Below, one piece after another: positions 57,987-64,000 of a stretch of DNA of 64,000 nt; the first letter of the stretch is position 1, and each line of letters starts with the position of its first letter. The notes beneath the pieces were generated by a model. It saw only the letters and a list, made by a program, of their open reading frames with translations. It had not been told where the DNA came from and searched no databases. The DNA lies in assembly GCF_013366375.1 (NCBI RefSeq), contig NZ_JABWMJ010000010.1:62001-126000 (forward strand). Reading direction: 5' to 3'. Position numbers and translations under genes: made by a program. Source of the stretch: Rhizobacter koreensis. GTDB lineage: Bacteria > Pseudomonadota > Gammaproteobacteria > Burkholderiales > Burkholderiaceae_C.

Positions 57987-58283
57987 ATGCTGTTCGCGTT
58001 CCATCTGATGGACACGCCGCAAAGCGCCGAGCTGCGGCTGCAAGTTCGGCCGGCGCACAAGGCCTACTTGGCGGAGGTCGCCGATCGGATCGCGTTTGCC
58101 GGCCCGCTGCTGGACGGCGACGCGATGGTCGGCAGCCTGCTCGTGATCGACTTTCCCGGCCGGGCGGCGGCCGACGCGTGGCTCTCGGACGAGCCGTTCA
58201 CGCGTGCCGGCGTGTACGCGAGCGCGGCGGTGCACGGCTTTGCCAACCTGTGGCCGCAGAAGGTTGGGTTCCCCGAGGCATGA
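57987..58283 (+). CDS. YciI-like protein (TftG-like?)
   Basis: 98-residue protein of the YciI fold. Supporting features are RPAHKAYLAEV with a conserved His, RIAFAGPLLDGDAMVGSLLVID as the central strand-loop and DEPFTRAGVYASAAVHGF at the end. Known members include TftG, the 5-chlorohydroxyhydroquinone dehydrochlorinase of 2,4,5-T degradation, which works beside hydroxyquinol dioxygenase and maleylacetate reductase; this operon carries the same three types. Whether this protein dehalogenates, or acts on another quinol, cannot be told from sequence. It is 10 nt downstream of the MetE-like gene. Confidence 0.8.
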   Translation: MLFAFHLMDTPQSAELRLQVRPAHKAYLAEVADRIAFAGPLLDGDAMVGSLLVIDFPGRAAADAWLSDEPFTRAGVYASAAVHGFANLWPQKVGFPEA

Positions 58284-58341
58284 ACGCGGCGGGCCGCTCC
58301 CGAGCGCTTGTCCCGGCGCGCCCGGCGCGCCCGGAGTCCCG

Positions 58342-59409
58342 ATGAGCGGCGTGCGCGACTTCGTGTTTCAGGTGGCCATGCCGCGGGTCGTGTTCGGCGC
58401 GGGCGCGCTGCAGCACGTCGCGCGCGAGGTCGATGCCCTCGGCGCGTCTCGCGTGCTGGTGCTCTCGACCCCGGGGCAGCGGGCGCTCGGCGAGCGCGTC
58501 GCGGCCTTGCTCGGCGGCCGCGCGGCCGGGCTCTTCGCACGTGCCGAGATGCACGTGCCGGTCGAGGTGGCGAACGCGGCCCGCGAAGCGGCGCTCGCGC
58601 TCGGCGCCGACTGCGCGGTGGCGATCGGCGGCGGCTCGACCACCGGCCTTGGCAAGGCGATCGCGCTGCAGACGGCGTTGCCGGTGATCGCGATCCCGAC
58701 CACCTACGCCGGCAGCGAGATGACCACGATGTACGGTCTGACCGATGCCGGCAGCAAGACCACGGGCCGCGACCCGCGCGTGCTGCCGCGCTGCGTGATC
58801 TACGACCCCGAGCTGTCGGCGGGCCTGCCGTTCGCGACCACCGTCGTCAGCGCGATGAACGCGATCGCCCATGCGGCCGAGGGGCTCTACGCGCCCGACG
58901 CCAACCCGGTGGTCGACCTGCTGGCCGAGGAGGGGATCCGCACCACCGCGAGCGCGCTGCCGCGCCTTCGGCACGACGCGCGCGACCTCGACGCGCGTGG
59001 CGACGCGCTGATCGGCGCGTGGCTCTGCGGCACCGTCATGGGCAGCATCACCGTCGGCCTGCACCACAAGCTCTGCCACACGCTCGGCGGCACCTTCGGG
59101 CTGCCGCACGCCGAGGTGCACAGCGTCGTGCTGCCGCATGCGCTCGCGTACAACGCGCCGGCCGCGCCGCAGGCGATGACGCGCATCGCGCGTGCGCTCG
59201 GCACCCCCACGGCGCCGGGGGGCCTCTTCGACCTGGCGGCGCGGCACGGCGCGCCGCTCGCGTTGAAGAGCATCGGGATGCAGGCACCCGACCTCGACCG
59301 CGCCGCCGACCTCGCGGTGAAGATGCCGTACCCGAACCCGCGACCGCTCGAGCGCGACAAGGTCCGCGAACTGCTCGAGTTCGCGTTCGAGGGTCGGCGC
59401 CCGGAGTAG
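58342..59409 (+). CDS. Maleylacetate reductase (iron-containing alcohol dehydrogenase family)
   Basis: 355-residue NAD(P)H-dependent reductase that converts maleylacetate to 3-oxoadipate. Family motifs: IGGGSTTGLGKAIAL (nucleotide), IPTTYAGSEMTTMYG, NAIAHAAEGLYAP, GLHHKLCHTLGG and LPHAEVHSVVLPHALAYN, including the His and Asp positions that hold the metal. The start is the ATG at 58342 (MSGVRDFVFQVAMPRVVFG); the frame is open upstream but lacks family similarity. It is the last gene of the operon and confirms the hydroxyquinol lower pathway with the dioxygenase at 48142, the two lying about 9 kb apart. Confidence 0.92.
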   Translation: MSGVRDFVFQVAMPRVVFGAGALQHVAREVDALGASRVLVLSTPGQRALGERVAALLGGRAAGLFARAEMHVPVEVANAAREAALALGADCAVAIGGGSTTGLGKAIALQTALPVIAIPTTYAGSEMTTMYGLTDAGSKTTGRDPRVLPRCVIYDPELSAGLPFATTVVSAMNAIAHAAEGLYAPDANPVVDLLAEEGIRTTASALPRLRHDARDLDARGDALIGAWLCGTVMGSITVGLHHKLCHTLGGTFGLPHAEVHSVVLPHALAYNAPAAPQAMTRIARALGTPTAPGGLFDLAARHGAPLALKSIGMQAPDLDRAADLAVKMPYPNPRPLERDKVRELLEFAFEGRRPE

Positions 59410-59412
59410 GCA

Positions 59413-59443
59413 GGCGCGCGCGACGTCGCCGCGAACGCGCGCC
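59413..59443. terminator. Putative terminator hairpin after maleylacetate reductase
   Basis: 8-bp stem GGCGCGCG (59413-59420) and CGCGCGCC (59436-59443) with a 15-nt loop, 3 nt after the stop codon. Very GC-rich, without a T-run, so only moderately convincing. Confidence 0.4.
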
Positions 59444-59816
59444 GATTCGCTGCGGGCCGACGCGATCACGCGGACGACTTCAGCGGCGGCGTTCCAGCCT
59501 CACGCCTGACGAGACGGCGGGCGCTCGCGTGGCGGCCTGCGCCTGTGAAGAGGCGCCAGGCCGAGGCAGGAACCTGACGGCCGCGCCGGACCACTGCGTG
59601 CGCTGCACGCGAGCCCAGAGACACGGCGGCCGCGCCGACCGGTCGCCTAGGGGGAATCCCTGTGTCGCACGCGCGGACAACGTATACATTGCCCCATACG
59701 TCACGCACCCGAGTGCTGCGGGCGCATCTTGAACGTCGTCCACCGGTCCCGCCGCTGCAAGCGGTGCGGGCGCCACGGCTGTGGCGGCTTCGCGATTCCA
59801 CCAAGAGGAGACCCCC
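59444..59816. other. Intergenic stretch upstream of the secreted esterase
   Basis: 370 bp without a supported gene. An AT-richer patch around 59684-59700 (ACGTATACATT) could hold a promoter -10 region for the esterase at 59817. Nothing else recognised. Confidence 0.35.
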
Positions 59817-62042
59817 ATGCACCGAGTGCTACACCGCATGTTGCCAGTCGTGATGCTCGCGATCCTTCTGATGAGCAGCTCCTTGACGTTCGCCATCACC
59901 GCACCCGAGCTTCGGGCGTCGATGCGGGACGCCAATCAACTGCCGTCACCCACGAACGTGGACGAGAGAGCAGCCCGAGGCAACTACCTTCCTTACACCG
60001 GCTATTTCGAGGAGACCTATACCACCGGCGCCGGTGCCGGACGCAAGGCGAGGTTCTATATCCCGCAGGGCAGCTTCGTCCGCAACTACTTCCTCGCGAT
60101 CGCGCTGCCGAGCGGAACCGACGTGGAGACATTCCTGGTCAACAGCGGGTGGATTGATACGGCGGACGCGAACACGTTGCCGCTGATGATCCTGCTGCCG
60201 GAGAACGGCCAGTGGGGCCCCTATGCGCAGGAGCAGGCCTATATCGGGCGGGTGCTGAACGGCTACCAGTCGGGCCGGCGGTGGTATTCGATTTATGGCG
60301 AGTTCTATCTGGCAGGCTACGGAGACGGTGGCGACAGGCTGCAGCAGTGGGCCGGCGAGAACCCGCTGTTCGTGATCAGCCAGGCCTACTTCGACTCGAA
60401 CGTCGACGCGGCAGCGCTCGCTGCGGCGGGCGAGTACTACTACGTCCCGAGCGGCCAGACGGCGCTCACCTCTCCGGGGCCGGCGGTCACCGCGCCCGGG
60501 GCGGGCGTGCCCTGCGGCGTCACCTTCGAATGCGTCAAGAAGAAAGACGTTCCGGTGCCGACCGATCTGTTCGGCAGCAGCACGCCGGCAGGTGCCATTG
60601 CCTACTGGAAATACTCGAACGAGTGCGGTTCCACCGTCATGGCGGGTGCCGGCGCGCTCGGCAGCGACGTTTGCTGGCAGAACAAGGTGAACTCGAAGGC
60701 GCTCGCCACCGGCTACAGCAGCGTCGTGTCGCGCGTCTCGGTGCTGAACGCGCACGTCGAATACGTCGACCCGCGCGTCACGAAGCAGGTGTACGACAGC
60801 CTCCTGACCTACACGCGTTACACCAACTCCTCGGCGTGGAGCAACGCGCTGGGATGGAAGGTCAACCGCAACATGCCGGGTTTCCAGATCGTCGACATGA
60901 TCCGGCCGGAGAACGGCCGAAACGTCAAGCGGCAATACTGGTCGTACGTGCCCGCGAAGGTACAGGACAAGCGGCTCTTCCCGAACGGCGCGCCGGTGAT
61001 CTACGCCTTCGGCGGCAACGGCAACGCGGTGTTCCAGTACTTCGAGTCGAGCCAGTACATCGAACTCGCCGACACCTACGGTTTCAGCGTCGTGATGCCC
61101 GGCGAGCACACCGGCAACGACGGTGTGACCACCACGTGGAGCATCAACGAGAACGACTATCAGTTCATATTGGCCGTGATGCAGGACATGAACGGCAAGT
61201 ACGGCCAGTACTTCGACCAGAAACGCATTTACGCGTTCGGGCACTCGCAGGGCGGCGCGCTGACCAACTTCCTTTCCGAGCGCGACCCCAACCTGTTCAC
61301 GGCGTACTCCGTCAACGCCGGTGGCGGCCGGAACTTCCCGGCCGGCACTCCACCGGCGCCGATGTACGGCATCTACGGTGAATACGACTCCGCGAACATC
61401 CTCAGCGGCCGGACCGGCTGGTTCGCACGCAACGGTCTCAACGTCGCGGACGGCGTCACCACCGACCCGTTCGATCTGCCGGCGCGCTTCAACAACCCGG
61501 TCCAGTACCTCATCTATCCCGACACCCCGCAGTACCCGGGAGACCAGTACGAGACGACCACTTGGTACAACGCGAGCGGCATGCCGATGTTCGCCGAGAC
61601 GCTGGCCTACGGCAAAGAGCACAACAACACCGTTTCCAGCTTCCGCCGCACCTGGCTCGAGTGGTACAACCATTGGTCGCGCGATTCAGCCGGCAACCGC
61701 ATCTACGCGGCCGCGACGCCACCGGCCTCCGTTTCGCTGCAGGTCGTGCCGGGTGTGCTGAACCTGCGCTCGACCGCCGGTCTCGTCACCTCGGTGATCA
61801 CCGTGCCCGCGGGCGTCGACCTGCGTCAATGGAGCATCAGCGGCCTCACGATGGCCGGCGCACCCGCCGTGTCGACCGCCTACGCCAGCGATGGTCGCTC
61901 GATGGTCGTGACGTTCAACAAGGCCCAGTTGAGCAGCCTGCCGGCCGGCGACAACGTGCCGTTCACGATCAGCGGCCAGTTCAACCGCGACGGCTTCCAG
62001 TGGCCGCTGAGCGCCGCGGCGGCCGTCAAGGTCATGAAGTAG
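59817..62042 (+). CDS. Large secreted alpha/beta hydrolase (PHB-depolymerase-like esterase)
   Basis: 741-residue exported hydrolase. A signal peptide (ending SSLTFAIT) is followed by an N-terminal beta-rich region (about 50-270), an alpha/beta hydrolase core with GAPVIYAFGGNGNAVFQ, the nucleophile in FGHSQGGALTN and a likely acid/His region near residues 560-620, and a C-terminal beta domain (about 640-741, ending NFNRDGFQWPL-like GQFNRDGFQW). The type is that of extracellular polyhydroxybutyrate or polyester esterases. A strong SD AAGAGGAG precedes the ATG; upstream frames are weaker. It stands alone, convergent with the P450 gene. The exact substrate is unknown; given the aromatic gene neighbours, an ester of an aromatic acid is possible. 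Confidence 0.78.
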   Translation: MHRVLHRMLPVVMLAILLMSSSLTFAITAPELRASMRDANQLPSPTNVDERAARGNYLPYTGYFEETYTTGAGAGRKARFYIPQGSFVRNYFLAIALPSGTDVETFLVNSGWIDTADANTLPLMILLPENGQWGPYAQEQAYIGRVLNGYQSGRRWYSIYGEFYLAGYGDGGDRLQQWAGENPLFVISQAYFDSNVDAAALAAAGEYYYVPSGQTALTSPGPAVTAPGAGVPCGVTFECVKKKDVPVPTDLFGSSTPAGAIAYWKYSNECGSTVMAGAGALGSDVCWQNKVNSKALATGYSSVVSRVSVLNAHVEYVDPRVTKQVYDSLLTYTRYTNSSAWSNALGWKVNRNMPGFQIVDMIRPENGRNVKRQYWSYVPAKVQDKRLFPNGAPVIYAFGGNGNAVFQYFESSQYIELADTYGFSVVMPGEHTGNDGVTTTWSINENDYQFILAVMQDMNGKYGQYFDQKRIYAFGHSQGGALTNFLSERDPNLFTAYSVNAGGGRNFPAGTPPAPMYGIYGEYDSANILSGRTGWFARNGLNVADGVTTDPFDLPARFNNPVQYLIYPDTPQYPGDQYETTTWYNASGMPMFAETLAYGKEHNNTVSSFRRTWLEWYNHWSRDSAGNRIYAAATPPASVSLQVVPGVLNLRSTAGLVTSVITVPAGVDLRQWSISGLTMAGAPAVSTAYASDGRSMVVTFNKAQLSSLPAGDNVPFTISGQFNRDGFQWPLSAAAAVKVMK

Positions 62043-62177
62043 GGGGGCACTGCGTGCCGCGGGCCTGAACGCCGCGGTCGAGCGGTTCTCGCTGGAGGCG
62101 GCGGTCCGACGGCGGGCGGATCACGACCGGGGCGGGCTGCAACGGCGGCCCGGTCCGCGCCCAGCCGGCGGGCTGTC

Positions 62178-63409
62178 TCAGCGCAGCCGCAAGCGCATGC
62201 CGAGCTCGCGAGGCGCCATCGCGAACGAGAACAGCTCTTCGGGCGGGCCACCGTGCCGCGTGCCGACCCTCTCGAGATCGAAGCCGTCGAGCAGCATCGC
62301 CGCGGCGACCTTCATCTCGAGCAGCGCGAGATAGCGGCCCGGACACAGCCGCGGCCCGGCGCCGAACGGCATCGACACGCGGTCCGGCGAGGCGCGGGTG
62401 CGTTCATCGGTCGCCAGCCAGCGCGCCGGATCGAAGCGCTGCGGATCGGCGAAGTGGCGGGCGCTGGTGGCATCGGCCCGCACCAGCCCCACCACGATCG
62501 CGCCTGCGGGCACGGCAACGTCGCCGACCACGACGTCGCGATTCGCCTGTGCCGTCTGCACCGGCGCCACTGGCTTGAGGCGCATGGTTTCGTGCAGGCA
62601 GGCTTCGAGGTAGACGAGGCGTCCGATCGTGTCCAGCGAGAGCGAAGGGTCCTGCGCGCCAACGCGGCGCACCTCGTCGCGCGCCGCGCCGAGCGCGTGC
62701 GGGTGGTCGAACAGGAAGTGGATCAGCCAGGTGATCGTGTTGGCGGTCGTGTCCTCACCGGCGACCAGCATGACCAGCACGTTGCCGGCGACGTCGGCAT
62801 CGCTGATGCCGGCGTCGGCCTCGGCGGCGACCAGCATCGCCTCGAGCAGGTTGGTCGGTGCGAGCCGGCGCGCGGGGTCGCGCGCCAGCTGCGCGCGGGC
62901 AGCCCGGATGAAGCCGTCGATCGCCGAGCGGATCACGACCACGCTCTGCTCGAGCTCGCGATCGGCGCGGGTCCTGATCCGGCGCCAGTACGGCAGCCTG
63001 GCGGCGAGCCGCCGCCCCAGCGCCGGCAACACGCGGTTGAGATCGGTCTGGATCGGATCGTCTCCTTCCAGCGTGTTGACGTCGGAGCCGAACGCCAGCC
63101 CCGCGACCACGTCCACCGTGTAGCGCATGAGGTCGGCCTGCACGTCGATCGCGCGGCCCTCCGCGGCGGCCTGCCGCCAGCGCCCGCGCAGGCGCTGCAC
63201 CACCTTCTGCAACGACGGGAAGTAGGCGTGCACGTGGGCGGGGTCCAGCGCCGCCATCACGAGCCGGCGCTGGCGCCGCCACTCCTCGTCGTTGACGAAG
63301 AAGAGGCCCGCAGGGCACTGCCGAGCAGCGGCAAGGCCGGCGGACCCGGCAGGGTTCGGTAGTCGCGGATCGGGCCCGATCCGGCGTCGGCGGGTGGGGA
63401 CGCCTTCAT
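62178..63409 (-). pseudogene. Cytochrome P450 with a damaged 5' part
   Basis: The C-terminal three quarters are intact: I-helix AGEDTTANTITW, ExxR in EACLHETMRLKP, and the heme motif FGAGPRLCPGRY with the Cys ligand, ending ELGMRLRLR. The true start appears to be the ATG at 63409 with AGGAG 7 nt upstream, giving MKASPPADAGSGPIRDYRTL and PGPPALPLLGSAL, a typical P450 leader. Immediately after that (near 63310) the frame changes and jumps to GLFFVNDEEWRRQRRLV, which normally comes 60-80 residues later. So a segment seems deleted with loss of frame. Translation from an internal start (for example 63260) would lack the N-terminal helices. Probably inactive. Confidence 0.75.
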
Positions 63410-63576
63410 CGCAAGCTCCTGCAGCGTCGCGCCGCGAGTATCGCCACGGCGAGGCGCGATGGAAGCCGGGCGCGCGCCGTGCGACCTTGAGGTCCGGCCT
63501 TCATCGGCGGTCCGTCCGCGCCCTAGGCGGGCTCGCCGACGACTGTAGCGGCCCGGGGTTTGTCCGGAGCTCGGTC

Positions 63577-63594
63577 ATGAGGAACGTACCTCAT
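63577..63594. promoter_or_regulatory. Palindrome upstream of the LacI-family gene
   Basis: 18-bp imperfect palindrome ATGAGG-AACGTA-CCTCAT (63577-63594), 21 bp before the start codon. LacI-family regulators often bind such symmetric sites and repress their own genes. AT-rich centre in a GC-rich region. Confidence 0.45.
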
Positions 63595-63614
63595 ATTCCT
63601 GTCCCGGAAGCCGC

Positions 63615-64000
63615 ATGACCAACGATGCCCGCGCCACCCTGCTCGACGTTGCCCGCGTGGCCGGCGTCAGCCTTGCCACGGTCGACCGGGTCCTGAACAA
63701 GCGCGCCGGCGTGCACGCGCGCACCGCCGAACGGGTCGCCGCGGCCGTTCGCACCCTGCACTACCGGCCCGACCCGGCGGCGGCGCGCCTCTCGCGTTCG
63801 CGCGCGCATCGGGTGCGCTTCATCCTGCCGTCGGGCAGCAACGCCTTCGTCGCGATGCTGAAGGAGCAGATCGGCGCCAACGCGCCGTGGATGGCCGACC
63901 ACCGGGTCGCCGCCGAGACGGTCGAGGTCGACGTGTTCGAGCCCGAGCGCCTCGCCGCGCAGCTGCGCGCGGCCGCCGGCCACTGCGAGACCGTGGTCGT
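63615..64000 (+). CDS. LacI family transcriptional regulator (3' end cut by window edge)
   Basis: N-terminal 128 residues of a LacI/GalR-type regulator. The helix-turn-helix is clear: TLLDVARVAGVSLATVDRVLN, followed by the hinge (VAAAVRTLHYRPDPAAARLS) and the start of a sugar-binding-protein fold (VRFILPSGSNAFVAMLKEQI). A GGAAG ribosome site precedes the ATG at 63615. An 18-bp palindrome lies just upstream. Its target genes are outside the window. The upstream neighbour is the P450 gene on the other strand. Confidence 0.88.
   Translation, partial: MTNDARATLLDVARVAGVSLATVDRVLNKRAGVHARTAERVAAAVRTLHYRPDPAAARLSRSRAHRVRFILPSGSNAFVAMLKEQIGANAPWMADHRVAAETVEVDVFEPERLAAQLRAAAGHCETVV

Noticed and set aside
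1..64000. tRNA, rRNA, riboswitch or insertion sequence
   Set aside because: No such element was recognised on either strand by eye; short RNA genes could still be missed without a covariance-model search.

Overview
The window is a GC-rich (roughly 68-70 percent by eye) chromosomal segment of a betaproteobacterium, most likely Burkholderiales. This is inferred from two Bug/TctC-type binding proteins, many LysR regulators next to catabolic operons, a polyhydroxyalkanoate-system protein, CaiB-type CoA transferases and the gene style. I saw no rRNA, tRNA, CRISPR array, phage or intact insertion sequence. Genes are dense, and many operon members overlap by 4 nt.

Layout. 1-5448: a minus-strand acyl-CoA operon (acyl-CoA dehydrogenase, Bug binding protein, two tandem CaiB/BaiF CoA transferases) with a divergent LysR gene. 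5449-7340: a frameshifted SDR gene and a PHA-granule protein. 7703-15813: a giant bacterial alpha-2-macroglobulin overlapping pbpC (PBP1C), followed by a LysR remnant. 16352-17290: an FG-GAP protein. 17642-24262: a LysR gene divergent from an SDR, TRAP transporter (P, Q, M) and split transketolase operon. 24331-32231: two secreted esterase-like proteins, a YdhR-type monooxygenase with divergent LysR, and several small membrane or hypothetical proteins, one frameshifted.

32232-44497 is the most unusual region. It is a seven-gene, tightly coupled minus-strand operon. In order of transcription it encodes a secreted CxxC protein, a SEDS (FtsW/RodA) polymerase with a large extra extracytoplasmic insert, a cysteine-rich penicillin-binding transpeptidase, a small protein, a double-FHA protein, a PP2C phosphatase and a transmembrane Ser/Thr kinase. 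The gene content parallels the actinobacterial fhaA-fhaB-pstP-rodA-pbpA-pknA-pknB cell-wall operon, but it lies in what looks like a betaproteobacterium. The genes suggest a phospho-regulated second peptidoglycan synthase.

44972-59409: a lipoprotein amidohydrolase, then a LysR gene divergent from a long catabolic operon. That operon has a hydroxyquinol-type intradiol dioxygenase, a citryl-CoA-lyase-like protein, a CaiB CoA transferase, a Bug binding protein, a branched-chain-type ABC transporter with a fused LivM-LivG, a MetE-like protein, a YciI-like protein and maleylacetate reductase. This set fits uptake of an aromatic compound and lower-pathway conversion of hydroxyquinol to 3-oxoadipate. 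59817-64000: a large secreted esterase, a cytochrome P450 gene with a broken 5' part, and the start of a LacI-family regulator cut by the window edge.

Four genes look disrupted: the SDR at 5881, the membrane protein at 29189, the P450 at 62178 and the LysR remnant at 15823. The first two are single-base frameshifts that could be assembly errors; the last two look like real decay.
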